Shown piece after piece: positions 19,125-28,370 of a stretch of 64,000 bases of DNA (the stretch's first letter is position 1; each line of letters starts with the position of its first letter). This DNA is from Cellulophaga sp. HaHaR_3_176 (GTDB lineage Bacteria > Bacteroidota > Bacteroidia > Flavobacteriales > Flavobacteriaceae): assembly GCF_019021925.1 (NCBI RefSeq), contig NZ_CP058990.1, forward strand, positions 922,001 through 986,000. Reading direction: 5' to 3'. The notes under the pieces were generated by a model. That model made no database searches. It was not told the DNA's origin and saw only the letters and a list, made by a program, of their open reading frames with translations. The translations under genes were made by a program, and so were the position numbers.

Positions 19125-20109
19125 AAGCATATTAATAGTACTTATTATAACAAGTATTAAAGTAGTAACACCTTTGTTAGCTAATAATAAAGAGCTAACC
19201 GAAAATTATACCTGTATAAATAAAGATCATAATCATGAAGAGTTCTTATTTTTCTGTGATACCTGTGGCTGTGGTAGTAGTGGTGGCAGCATGGGATATG
19301 GTACGGGTTTAAATACAAATTTTATAGGTGTTAGATATATAAATCAGCAATACCGTTCTAGAGATGGTATTTTTAACGACTCTCCTTGGATAGAAGAAAA
19401 CTTTAATACTATTCAAGCATGGGGCAATTTTCCTATTACAGAAAGAATTCTTTTAAATGTTATAGTGCCTTATCAATTTCATAATCGGACAATGCCAGAT
19501 AATACAGATCAGCATATAAGTGGAATAGGAGATATGAGTGTTCTGGTTTTTTATAATTTAATAAAAGCAACGCCTGATAGTATAGTATCTATAAAGCCAG
19601 AACATTTTTTGCAGATAGGAGGTGGGGTAAAATTACCTACTGGTACTTACGAAAAAGCTAACAATGAAGGTAGTGTAAACCCAAGTTTTCAATTAGGTAA
19701 CGGGAGTTTGGATTATGTAATAGGGCTTAATTATGGTTTTTCATATAGGAATTGGGGTATAAGTACTATGCTTAACTATACTATAAAGACAGAAAACCCA
19801 AAAGAATATCAATTTGGTAATCAGGTTAATTATGGTATAAATGCATTTAAGACATATTTTGTGTCAGATAATTTATCGTTAACTCCCATTTTAGGTTTAG
19901 CAGGAGAGAGGTATGGTACAAATAAAGAGTTTGGTTTTGATGTTTTAAATACAAAAGGAGATATTTTTTTAGGAAAGGTTAGTATGGAGGCTTCTTACAA
20001 AAGATATTCGTTAGGTCTTGTAGGAATGTTACCTATTTCACAGAATTTAAATAATGATAAAGTAGAATTGAATAATAGAACCTCTATTTATTTGAACGTT
20101 AATTTTTAA
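19099..20109 (+). CDS. Outer-membrane beta-barrel protein of the MbnP/MbnH module
   Basis: 336 residues with a hydrophobic N-terminus, a Cys/His-rich stretch (CINKDHNHEEFLFFCDTCGC, about 42-61) and a Gly-rich SSGGSMGYG. A barrel of alternating strands follows and ends in an aromatic residue (IYLNVNF), which suits outer-membrane insertion. Strands such as GGGVKLPTGTYEKAN resemble the Phenol_MetA_deg-like transporter barrels. It overlaps the MbnH-like gene by 26 nt, so translation is probably coupled. The Cys/His motif may bind metal. A role in copper passage or sensing is inferred from the neighbours only. Confidence 0.72.
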   Translation: MMKDFLNIKSILIVLIITSIKVVTPLLANNKELTENYTCINKDHNHEEFLFFCDTCGCGSSGGSMGYGTGLNTNFIGVRYINQQYRSRDGIFNDSPWIEENFNTIQAWGNFPITERILLNVIVPYQFHNRTMPDNTDQHISGIGDMSVLVFYNLIKATPDSIVSIKPEHFLQIGGGVKLPTGTYEKANNEGSVNPSFQLGNGSLDYVIGLNYGFSYRNWGISTMLNYTIKTENPKEYQFGNQVNYGINAFKTYFVSDNLSLTPILGLAGERYGTNKEFGFDVLNTKGDIFLGKVSMEASYKRYSLGLVGMLPISQNLNNDKVELNNRTSIYLNVNF

Positions 20110-20126
20110 AATCTTCGTTCTTTCAA

Positions 20127-20172
20127 AAAAAAAGTCACAAGAATTAATTTATTAATTCTTGTGACTTTTTTT
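20127..20172 (+). terminator. Rho-independent terminator of the MbnP/MbnH module
   Basis: AGTCACAAGAATTAAT (to 20148) pairs with ATTAATTCTTGTGACT (from 20151) around a 2-nt gap, extended by A and T runs, and followed by more T. It starts about 17 nt beyond the stop at 20109. Confidence 0.88.
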
Positions 20173-20448
20173 GTTTTTTTCCGTTTAACGACACTTTGGT
20201 ATCAGTCAACGGTTCTAATTATTTTCTAATAAACGACCAACAACTCTTAACAGACGTTGAGTGGTATTTACCTCGTTAAAAGGTCGTTTAGTGTCGGTGA
20301 AAACCATGAAAATAGTGTTTTATATACCTGATTAGCAATAAGTTACACTTTAGCGAATAAAACGTTCCATACGTATAATATATTCTTACGAATACTGATA
20401 TGCGATGTTTCTTTGCATAGGAATTAACCTACAGAAATATTCAAAACT
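20173..20448. other. Non-coding gap with nested inverted repeats
   Basis: No gene is seen. CGACAC (20189-20194) can pair with GTGTCG (20291-20296), and directly inside it TAAACGACC (20230-20238) pairs with GGTCGTTTA (20282-20290). It could be a structured leader or small RNA in front of the CAP-domain gene. A weak -7-like box TTTCTTTG (20408-20415) precedes that gene. Confidence 0.35.
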
Positions 20449-20931
20449 ATGTTACGTATTAAATTTTTAACAATCGCAATCCTTACTTCATTAATCACAT
20501 TAACATCTTGTTCAACAACAACACAAGACGAAGAAGTTGCGATTTATGAAACAGTATCTGTATCTACAATAGAAGAAGAAGTTTTAGATCTTGTAAATGA
20601 GTATAGAGCATCTCAAGGTTTAAATGTAGTTGAATTTGGTAACGTAGCTTATAGCTTTGCAGAGTCTCATAATGAATATATGATAGAACAAGGAGTTATT
20701 AGTCACGATAATTTTAATGTTAGATCATCTAATTTAACAGTAGAAGCTAAAGCAAATTTTGTTTCTGAAAATGTAGGTAAAGATTTTGTAACAGCACAAG
20801 GGGTAGTTAATGCTTGGATAAATAGTCCTACTCATAAAAGAGTAATGGAAGGTGATTTTAACTACACGGCAATAAGTGTTAAAGAAGATTCTAATGGTGT
20901 TCTTTACTTTACACAATTATTTTATAAATAA
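20449..20931 (+). CDS. CAP-domain (SCP/PR1, YkwD-like) lipoprotein
   Basis: 160 residues. The signal ends at lipobox LTS-Cys21. A CAP domain follows: EEVLDLVNEYRASQGL, a conserved AESHNEYMIEQGVISHDNF with the two His expected in the cleft, and VNAWINSPTHKRVMEG. The last is the classic W-x-x-S-x-x-H signature. The function of bacterial CAP lipoproteins is not settled. Length is short but complete for a single-domain member. The gene is flanked by a structured gap upstream and by the heptamer array downstream. Confidence 0.88.
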   Translation: MLRIKFLTIAILTSLITLTSCSTTTQDEEVAIYETVSVSTIEEEVLDLVNEYRASQGLNVVEFGNVAYSFAESHNEYMIEQGVISHDNFNVRSSNLTVEAKANFVSENVGKDFVTAQGVVNAWINSPTHKRVMEGDFNYTAISVKEDSNGVLYFTQLFYK

Positions 20932-20978
20932 AAAATAATTTTTTTCTGTAGGATATTATTTTTAAATTTTTTCTTAAA

Positions 20979-21237
20979 CTTCTCACTTCTCACTTCTCAC
21001 TTCTCACTTCTCACTTCTCACTTCTCACTTCTCACTTCTCACTTCTCACTTCTCACTTCTCACTTCTCACTTCTCACTTCTCACTTCTCACTTCTCACTT
21101 CTCACTTCTCACTTCTCACTTCTCACTTCTCACTTCTCACTTCTCACTTCTCACTTCTCACTTCTCACTTCTCACTTCTCACTTCTCACTTCTCACTTCT
21201 CACTTCTCACTTCTCACTTCTCACTTCTCACTTCTCA
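20979..21237. repeat. Perfect heptanucleotide array, (CTTCTCA)37
   Basis: The 7-bp unit CTTCTCA repeats from 20979 to 21237, which is 37 units with no interruption that I can see (259 bp). The strand shown is open in every frame, because a 7-mer cycles through all frames and encodes only L, T, S, H and F. The complement contains TGA in all frames. No gene reads into it, since stops lie directly upstream. It sits 115 bp before the -7 box of the adhesin gene. Confidence 0.97.
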
Positions 21238-21351
21238 CTCTTTTTTCATTGCTCAATGGGTTTAAATCAGTAAAATATCTTGTTTAAGCTAGTATAATGT
21301 GCATTTCATCGAAAAAATAGTTTTTTTTATAAATTTATTAGTAAGAAATTT

Positions 21352-21359
21352 TATGTTTG
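21352..21359 (+). promoter_or_regulatory. Possible -7 box of the CHU_C adhesin gene
   Basis: TATGTTTG matches TAnnTTTG and would start a message about 33 nt before the ATG at 21399. The -33 region is only a T run, so this is weak. The heptamer array ends 114 nt upstream. Confidence 0.35.
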
Positions 21360-21398
21360 TAGTCCAAATCTTACTTAAATCATAAATAATCTACTAAT

Positions 21399-24300
21399 AT
21401 GGATACATTTCTACTTTCAGGTAAAAAGATTTCATTAGGTCTTTTAATTACCTTTTTATTATCAACATTAACTACTTTTTCACAAACCAGAAACTATGCA
21501 GAAATTGTTTCTAGCGAGAGTAATGTAGATAATTCGGCTAATAGTATTGATGAAAATTTAAATACAAGTGCATTAGTAAAAGCTAGTTCAGGAGCATTAT
21601 TGGGACTGGGCGCTTATTCTGGACATCTAGAGCTTCAATATCCAAATTCCGTTCCAGCAAATACAACCAGCTTTGTTAAAATTAATTCAGAAGATGAAAT
21701 TCTACCATTTTTATTAGGCGGTAATTTAGGAAATTTACTTGCAGATGTAGGCGGTGTTGTTCTTTTAGGAAATCAACAGTTTTTAGTTGAAGCTAAAGAT
21801 GGTACAACTACCGTTTTACAAGGAAATTCAGGTAACCCTAATGATTTCTCAACAGACTCTATGCGCGCAGTTGTTGATCAGAATGGAGATTATTTTTTAG
21901 CTCTTACACCAAATACAGCTTATGATAATATTCGTCTAACCAATAGTTTAGGTTCTTTAGTAGGTCTTGGTAATACTAAGGGTTTAGAAGTTTTTGGTAG
22001 TTATTATGGTGATGGAATTATTGATTGTGGTACACCTTCTTTTACATCTTTTGATGGTAATGGAATTACACTCGATTTATTAAACCTTGGTGGTGCTGGA
22101 GTAACGAATCCAGAAAATGCGATTGATAATGATATAAATACAGCATCAGAGCTAAGTTTAGGTTTAATAGCTGTTGCAGGAGATGTAGAGCAAACCTTTT
22201 ATTTTGATTCGCTTTCAAATGCAACAGATCAAGTATATATAGTAATGGCTATAGACCCTTCTTTACTACAATTGGGTTTAGCAGATAACATAAGTGTAGA
22301 GGGTAGTAATGGTACTGATCAACAATTTACAGAAAGCTTATCATCTTTATTAGATTTAGATGTTTTAGGCCTTTTACAAAGTGGAGATGCAACAATACTT
22401 AACTTAAACCCAGGCGAAAGTGTAGATAAGGTTACCGTAAATATGTCATCTTTATTAAATGTTGCTTTAGTACAAAACTTGAAAATATTTGATGTTTTTA
22501 TAGCTCCAGGTGTTCCTGTAATTGATGCTTCGGCTAGTGATTTATCTGTTTGTATTAACTCGTCTGCTAATTTAGTAGCCAATGCTCAAGATAATACTTC
22601 AGAGTTACGTTGGTATGACGCAGAATCTGGTGGTAATTTATTAGCAACAGTAAATTCTGGCGATACATTTACAACTCCTGTTTTAAATTCAAATCAAACG
22701 TATTATGTTTCAGCGGCTACAATAGGTTGTATAAATGAGTCTCCTAGAGTAGAAGTTCCAGTAAATGTTGTTGCAATACCAACAGCTGATGATATTATGG
22801 TTACAGGTAATGAGTTTCCTTTATGCTCATCAAGCGATGTAGTATTGCACCCTTTTAGTGCAATTGATGGAGAGTTTTTGTGGTATTTTGATGCAAATAA
22901 AGTCAATCAAATTACTGACGGAATGGTTGTTTCTGGTGTAACATATTCTATAAGTAGTACAGATGGAACTTTGACTGTTACAGGTCTAGATCAATCAAAT
23001 AGTCCATACACTTATTATGTAGGAATTAAAGAGAGTAGTGCTGGTTGTGAAAATGTACCAGGTGATTTAAAAGAAGTAGAAGTTACAGTTGTAGACTCTA
23101 ATACAAGTGTAGCTGTTGATTTAAGTGTAGATTCAAGTATGTTATCATTAAACGATTTATTTGAATTTTTTAATGGTGATAATTCAGCAAATGTAACTGG
23201 CTCAGTATCTGGTGATGCAAATGCAGGAGATATTATTAATGTTTTAGTTAATAATGTAATTTATACAGGAGCATTAGATGCAAACTTAAATTTTGATATA
23301 GCTTTAGATGGTATAGATTTAGCAGCAGATTCAGATAATGTTTTAGATGTGTTTATTGAAGGTGGTGTTTGTACCGATTCAGGTGATGTGTCTATAAGTT
23401 TACCAGATTTGGTTATAGATGATGTTTTACAAGTATTCTGCGCATCTGATAACCCAACATTAGCTGATATTGTTCTTGACTCTAACATATCATTATTTAA
23501 TCTTTTAGATTCAGATGTCGCAGTAAGTTTAGATACTCCTTTAGTAGACGGTGATGTATTTTTTGCAGGTATTTTAAATATACCAACATCTATATTAGAT
23601 AGGGTCCAGATTACTATAGAATTTACGACTGTTCCTCCGCCAACGACAACATCTATTATTCAAAATTTTTGTATAACAGATTTAGCTACAGTAGCTGATA
23701 TTCAAGTAAATGAATCAGAAGTTGTTTTTTACGATGCAGAAACAGGAGGTACTATGTTAACTCCATCGGTTGTATTAACAGATGGTATTTATTATGTAGC
23801 TACTATTGAAAATGGATGTGAAAGTACAGAAAGGTTAGCTGTAACAGTAGGTATAATTAATGTTCCCGCACCAACAACAACATCTACTAATCAAGATTTT
23901 TGTGAGAGTAATTTATCTACAGTGGCTGATATTCAGGTAAATGAAACAGAAATTATTTTTTATGATGCTCAAACAGGAGGTAATGCGATAGACCCTTCTA
24001 ATATATTAGTTGACGGTACATATTATGCTGCCAATATCCAGAACGGTTGTGAGAGTACAGAAAGGTTAGCTATTACGGTTACGATTTTAGAAGGTGTAAC
24101 GGCTACCATAACAGGTGAGAAATTAGAAGCGTGTATTTCTCGCCCGTATACATATACAACCGAAGATAATCATCAAAATTATAGTTGGACAATAACTGGG
24201 GGTACAATTTCAGAAGGAGGTACAACTACCGATAATTTTGTTTCAGTGTTATGGACTGATTTAGAAGACACATCAATTAGGGTTACTTATGAAAATACTG

Positions 24301-24653
24301 TTGGTTGTGGTTCTATTGTAAGTGAAGATGTAACAACAAGAACATGTGGCGAGGTTTTAGGAGAAGAGTTTGGGTTACTCGTTTATAATGAATTTACACC
24401 TAATAATGATGGTTATAATGACTATTTTGAAATAAAAGGTATTTTAGATTATTCGTCAAGCATTCAGGTTTATAACCGAAACGGGAATCTTGTTTTCGAA
24501 ACTACAAATTATCAAAATAATTGGGATGGAATAGCTAGTGTATCTGGTATTCTAAACCCTGGTGAAGAATTACCTTCAGGTACATATTATTATGTGATAA
24601 ATCTTCCAGAAATACAAAGAAATCTGATGGGTTGGCTACAATTAGTTAGATAA
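21399..24653 (+). CDS. Large secreted adhesin-like protein with type IX type-B sorting (CHU_C) C-terminus
   Basis: 1084 residues. The signal peptide is near residues 9-29 (LGLLITFLLSTLTTFSQ). Two related N-terminal modules begin NSANSIDENLNTSALV and NPENAIDNDINTASEL. Ig-like segments with NLVANAQDNTSELRWYDAES and YYVSAATIGCINESPR follow, then two similar repeats containing FYDAETGG and FYDAQTGG. The last 95 residues are the CHU_C domain (YNEFTPNNDGYNDYFEI, VYNRNGNLVFE, NWDG, PSGTYYYVI), which routes proteins through the type IX system. Its neighbours, a PorP/SprF protein and an OmpA protein, are the usual partners. Ligand unknown. Confidence 0.9.
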   Translation: MDTFLLSGKKISLGLLITFLLSTLTTFSQTRNYAEIVSSESNVDNSANSIDENLNTSALVKASSGALLGLGAYSGHLELQYPNSVPANTTSFVKINSEDEILPFLLGGNLGNLLADVGGVVLLGNQQFLVEAKDGTTTVLQGNSGNPNDFSTDSMRAVVDQNGDYFLALTPNTAYDNIRLTNSLGSLVGLGNTKGLEVFGSYYGDGIIDCGTPSFTSFDGNGITLDLLNLGGAGVTNPENAIDNDINTASELSLGLIAVAGDVEQTFYFDSLSNATDQVYIVMAIDPSLLQLGLADNISVEGSNGTDQQFTESLSSLLDLDVLGLLQSGDATILNLNPGESVDKVTVNMSSLLNVALVQNLKIFDVFIAPGVPVIDASASDLSVCINSSANLVANAQDNTSELRWYDAESGGNLLATVNSGDTFTTPVLNSNQTYYVSAATIGCINESPRVEVPVNVVAIPTADDIMVTGNEFPLCSSSDVVLHPFSAIDGEFLWYFDANKVNQITDGMVVSGVTYSISSTDGTLTVTGLDQSNSPYTYYVGIKESSAGCENVPGDLKEVEVTVVDSNTSVAVDLSVDSSMLSLNDLFEFFNGDNSANVTGSVSGDANAGDIINVLVNNVIYTGALDANLNFDIALDGIDLAADSDNVLDVFIEGGVCTDSGDVSISLPDLVIDDVLQVFCASDNPTLADIVLDSNISLFNLLDSDVAVSLDTPLVDGDVFFAGILNIPTSILDRVQITIEFTTVPPPTTTSIIQNFCITDLATVADIQVNESEVVFYDAETGGTMLTPSVVLTDGIYYVATIENGCESTERLAVTVGIINVPAPTTTSTNQDFCESNLSTVADIQVNETEIIFYDAQTGGNAIDPSNILVDGTYYAANIQNGCESTERLAITVTILEGVTATITGEKLEACISRPYTYTTEDNHQNYSWTITGGTISEGGTTTDNFVSVLWTDLEDTSIRVTYENTVGCGSIVSEDVTTRTCGEVLGEEFGLLVYNEFTPNNDGYNDYFEIKGILDYSSSIQVYNRNGNLVFETTNYQNNWDGIASVSGILNPGEELPSGTYYYVINLPEIQRNLMGWLQLVR

Positions 24654-24709
24654 CAATTAAATCATTTTAAACAAACCTCAATTACAAGTCTTACCAAAAC
24701 TTAAACCTT

Positions 24710-25630
24710 ATGAAGTTATTTCAATTAAATATAAAATTGTTATTACTAATTCTAGTAATACCAGTATATGCAGTTTTTGCCCAGCAACCACCACAGTATA
24801 CGCAGTACATGTACAATACTATGGTTTTAAACTCAGGTTACACCGGTACGAGTTCTAAAATAGAAGCTCTTTTATTACACCGTTCTCAATGGATAGGAAT
24901 AGATGGAGCTCCAGAAAACCAATCTTTTTCAATACATGGAAAATTAAAAGATAAAATAGGAATAGGTTTAAGTGCAACCAATGATAATTTAGGAGCGTCA
25001 AATACTATTGAAGTTAACGGAAATTTTGCTTACGAAATAAGAACAGGATATTATACAAAACTTTCGTTAGGTGTTAATGCAGGTGTGAATATCTTAAATG
25101 TAGACTATTCAAAAGGTATCTATGCTGATGGTATGGATCCTTTGTTTCAAGAAAATTTAAGTTCAACACGTCCGGTTCTTGGTGTAGGTGCATTCTTTTA
25201 TAGCACTAAATGGTATGCTGGTTTGTCTACCCAAAACTTGTTAAACTCAGAAATATATAATGATGATGAGATGGTATCAAACAGAAAAAGTCAATATTAT
25301 ATAATGGGAGGTTATGTTTTTGATCTTTCAGAAACTTTAAAGTTTAAGCCAGCCGTTTTGGCAAAGCATGTTGCAGGGGCACCTTTAACGGTTGATATTT
25401 CTGGTAACTTCTTAATCAACGAAAAATTAAGTTTAGGTCTTGCATATAGATATGACGATGCCGTAAGTGCGTTAGCTGGTATAAACTTATCAAGCAAATT
25501 CTTTGTAGGCTATGCGTACGATTATTCGCTTACTGATTTAAATAACTATAACGACGGATCTCACGAAATTATACTTAGGTATAATGTATTTGATAACAAT
25601 AAGAGAGCATTATCTCCAAGATTCTTTTAA
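24710..25630 (+). CDS. PorP/SprF-family type IX secretion outer-membrane protein
   Basis: 306 residues with a signal peptide ending near AVFAQQPP, then the family hallmark QYTQYMYNTMVLNSGYTGTS, LLHRSQWIGIDGAPENQSFS and a barrel-like remainder (LGLAYRYDDAVSALAGINLS). PorP/SprF proteins are needed for export or anchoring of the CHU_C protein encoded beside them. It starts 57 nt after the adhesin stop, consistent with one operon. Its stop lies 11 nt before the start chosen for the OmpA-like gene. Confidence 0.93.
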   Translation: MKLFQLNIKLLLLILVIPVYAVFAQQPPQYTQYMYNTMVLNSGYTGTSSKIEALLLHRSQWIGIDGAPENQSFSIHGKLKDKIGIGLSATNDNLGASNTIEVNGNFAYEIRTGYYTKLSLGVNAGVNILNVDYSKGIYADGMDPLFQENLSSTRPVLGVGAFFYSTKWYAGLSTQNLLNSEIYNDDEMVSNRKSQYYIMGGYVFDLSETLKFKPAVLAKHVAGAPLTVDISGNFLINEKLSLGLAYRYDDAVSALAGINLSSKFFVGYAYDYSLTDLNNYNDGSHEIILRYNVFDNNKRALSPRFF

Positions 25631-25640
25631 AAAAAATAGT

Positions 25641-27557
25641 ATGAAAAACATTATTCTAATATTTATTCTTTTTTCTTCTACTATTATATTATCTCAAAGT
25701 AAAGAAGAAAGAGCAGACGACAATTTTAAAGAGTTTAAATTTGATGCCGCTATAAAATTATATGAAGATTTAGCTGCAGATAAAAAAAAACCATCATTAC
25801 ATATAATACAGAACTTAGCAGATAGTTATTTTAATATAAACGATTACCACAATGCTAAAAAATGGTATAGTAGGTTATATACAATACAAGGCAAAAATAT
25901 AGAAGAGGGTAACTTAATAAAATTAGTGCAATGCCTTAAAGTAGATTTAGAAACAGAAGAGGCTGATAAGTTACTGAAAGAGTTTTATACAAAGCCTGAA
26001 AAGCTAAAAATGATATTAGCTCAAAAAGCATATTTAGATAGTATTTCTAAAGAAAAACCGAAATATAAAATTGAAAATTTAACTTTTAATAGCAAAAAGT
26101 CAGATTTTGCTCCGTATTTATATACTAATGGATTAGTTTTTACTTCGGCAAGAGATACAGCTAAATCAAACAAAATTTACCCTTGGAATAAGCAACCTTA
26201 TTTAGATTTGTATATCACAAACCCGAATCAAAAAGATTATGTTCCAGAAAAATTCCTTGAAAATTTAGAGTCAGATTTTCATGATGCAACAATTGCACTT
26301 TCTTGGGATACTAAAACAGTTTATTTTACGCGTAATTTTATTAAAAAAAACAAACTCACAGCAAATTCTGACGGTCTTTCTAATATGCAAATATTAAAAG
26401 GTACCATAGTCGATAATGAATTAACAAACATAACGTCATTAAGTTTTAATAGTGAAGATTATTCTTGCGGACATCCTGCTATAACTGCAGATGGTAATTA
26501 TATGTATTTTACTTCTAATATGCCTGGTGGTTATGGGGCAACTGATATTTATCGTGTAGAGTTAAATTCATCTGGAGATGTAGGTAAAGAACCTGTTAAT
26601 CTAGGCCCGACTATAAATACTAGAGGTCGTGAAATGTTCCCTCATGTGGTAGATGATGTTTTGTATTTTTCCTCAGATGGTCATTATGGCTTAGGTGGAC
26701 TAGATGTGTTTGCTTCGGCAATTTTACAAGAATCAGAATTTTCATTACCGTTAAATAGAGGAGAACCAATTAATAGTAATATGGATGATTTCTCATATAT
26801 AAGAGAAGTTGCTTCTAATAACGGTTATATAGCCTCGAACAGAGCAGGTGGTGTAGGTGATGATGATATTTACTATTATGAAGGTATTAAGCCAACAGAC
26901 TGTTTAGAGTATTCTGGTAATGTTTTTGATAAAAAAACGGGTGTTCAGTTGCGTGATGCTACGGTAGAAATATACGATTCTGAAGAAGGTTTAATTTTAG
27001 TTACAAAAACAGATATGGAAGGGTATTATAATTTTATCCTACCTTGTAATAAAACAAACAAGCTTGTTTTTTCTAAGAATGATTATTCCAAACAATCAGT
27101 TACAGTTACTACTGATGAAAACCCTAAAGAACCATCAGCTAATAATAAAGTGTATTTAACACCTTTAGAAAGTTTGATTGTAAAAGATAATGGTGTAGAA
27201 AAAATTAAAGTAGAACCTATCTATTTTGATTATGATAAATACAATATTACAACTAGGGCAGAATTAGAATTAGAAAAAGTATTATTTGTTTTAACAGAAT
27301 TCCCAGATATTAAAATAAAAATAGAATCACATACAGATTCTCGAGGGAAAGATAGTTACAATTTAAAATTATCTGATAATAGAGCAAAATCTACTAGAGA
27401 CTACTTAATATCAAAAGGCATTTCAGAATATAGAATTGAAAGTGCTAATGGGTATGGAGAAAGTCAATTAAGAAATGAATGTAGTAATGGTGTTAGATGT
27501 TCAGAGCAAAAGCATTTGGTAAATAGGAGATCCGATTTTATCATCGTTTCAAAATAA
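25641..27557 (+). CDS. OmpA-family protein with PD40 repeats and carboxypeptidase-regulatory-like domain
   Basis: 638 residues from the ATG at 25641. An upstream in-frame ATG at 25584 would add 19 residues in front of a good signal peptide (MKNIILIFILFSSTIILS) and overlap the previous gene, so I reject it. The order is: TPR-like helices (about 20-110), PD40/WD40-like blades (TSNMPGGYGATDIYRVEL, FSSDGHYGLGGLDVFAS), a CarboxypepD_reg domain (SGNVFDKKTGVQLRDATVEI), and a peptidoglycan-binding OmpA domain (IYFDYDKYNITTRAE, ESHTDSRGKDSYNLKLSDNRA). It is the third gene of the CHU_C - PorP/SprF - OmpA triad and probably anchors the complex to the cell wall. Confidence 0.92.
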   Translation: MKNIILIFILFSSTIILSQSKEERADDNFKEFKFDAAIKLYEDLAADKKKPSLHIIQNLADSYFNINDYHNAKKWYSRLYTIQGKNIEEGNLIKLVQCLKVDLETEEADKLLKEFYTKPEKLKMILAQKAYLDSISKEKPKYKIENLTFNSKKSDFAPYLYTNGLVFTSARDTAKSNKIYPWNKQPYLDLYITNPNQKDYVPEKFLENLESDFHDATIALSWDTKTVYFTRNFIKKNKLTANSDGLSNMQILKGTIVDNELTNITSLSFNSEDYSCGHPAITADGNYMYFTSNMPGGYGATDIYRVELNSSGDVGKEPVNLGPTINTRGREMFPHVVDDVLYFSSDGHYGLGGLDVFASAILQESEFSLPLNRGEPINSNMDDFSYIREVASNNGYIASNRAGGVGDDDIYYYEGIKPTDCLEYSGNVFDKKTGVQLRDATVEIYDSEEGLILVTKTDMEGYYNFILPCNKTNKLVFSKNDYSKQSVTVTTDENPKEPSANNKVYLTPLESLIVKDNGVEKIKVEPIYFDYDKYNITTRAELELEKVLFVLTEFPDIKIKIESHTDSRGKDSYNLKLSDNRAKSTRDYLISKGISEYRIESANGYGESQLRNECSNGVRCSEQKHLVNRRSDFIIVSK

Positions 27558-27577
27558 ATAAAAAACAATTTTAAAGT

Positions 27578-27608
27578 AAAAAAGCATCACTATTGTGATG
27601 CTTTTTTT
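27578..27608. terminator. Bidirectional terminator between convergent genes
   Basis: AAAAAAGCATCAC (27578-27590) pairs with GTGATGCTTTTTT (27595-27607) around TATT. The A and T flanks allow it to end the plus-strand OmpA-like transcript and also the minus-strand DUF6882-like transcript. Confidence 0.85.
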
Positions 27609-27647
27609 ATGCCAATTATCTAGAATAAAAGAAAGAAAATAATTTCT

Positions 27648-28364
27648 TTAAATTTTTCCATTTAATGATATTAACCTGTTTGAAGCATCAAATTCTGCAC
27701 TTAAAATTTTCTTGTTTTTAAGGCCTTCTATCTTATGTTCTGTATGGTGTATTTTAAAATCACGATCTATTAAATAATTTAGAAAAGCATTTTCATGGTG
27801 TACAGTTATTCCTCCGATTAGTTGAGGAAAACAGGTTAATACTTTTTCAATCTTATCCATCTCAATTTCAGGTATTCTGTCATCATCTATGGTAATCACA
27901 AGAGTTCCTTGACCGTAATTAGCGCAGTAATAACTTTTAGATGAAAATTGGCCACATGCTAACATTCCTATTTTGTGTTCAAAACCTTCATCAACATTAA
28001 AATGGCCTTCAATGAGTTCTTTAATATCTTTTTGTTCTCCTAGTGCTTTAAGCTGTTTAGATTGTATTAATAAGTTTTCAGGAATACCACTTTGCGTATT
28101 TGCCCAGCCCCACATCCAAGAACTGTTATTAAAAGATAAAGAACCAATTACTTGAATAGGTAGTTCTAAGTCTCCAAATAAGATACTTCCTTTTCCTAAA
28201 TCTAATTGCCATGCATTAGAACCAATAAAGTCACCAAAAATTAATTGTTTTTCAAAAGATAAACCTGCATGTGCTTCAAAAAGAGATTCTAAGCTATTCC
28301 ATTCAGTTTTATTGATGGTCTTAAAATTAGTGAGTTCTGGAGTTCTATCTTTATCTTCTGACAT
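27648..28364 (-). CDS. DUF6882-like protein of unknown function
   Basis: 238 residues, soluble, no signal. The segment GSILFGDLELPIQVIGSLSF followed by SSWMWGWANTQSGIPENLL resembles the DUF6882 family, in which a short strand and a Trp-rich motif are conserved. No catalytic pattern is evident. It lies 6 nt after the DUF2314-ankyrin gene, so the two are translated from one message. Family assignment by eye; function unknown. Confidence 0.6.
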   Translation of the reverse strand: MSEDKDRTPELTNFKTINKTEWNSLESLFEAHAGLSFEKQLIFGDFIGSNAWQLDLGKGSILFGDLELPIQVIGSLSFNNSSWMWGWANTQSGIPENLLIQSKQLKALGEQKDIKELIEGHFNVDEGFEHKIGMLACGQFSSKSYYCANYGQGTLVITIDDDRIPEIEMDKIEKVLTCFPQLIGGITVHHENAFLNYLIDRDFKIHHTEHKIEGLKNKKILSAEFDASNRLISLNGKI

Positions 28365-28370
28365 CGTTTT

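Noticed and set aside
20979..21237. Heptamer array as a CRISPR array or coding repeat
   Set aside because: There are no spacers and the unit is only 7 bp. No start codon or open frame leads into it from either side; stops lie immediately upstream.
25584..25640. Upstream start for the OmpA-like gene
   Set aside because: It would overlap the PorP/SprF gene by 47 bp and place 19 residues before a complete signal peptide.
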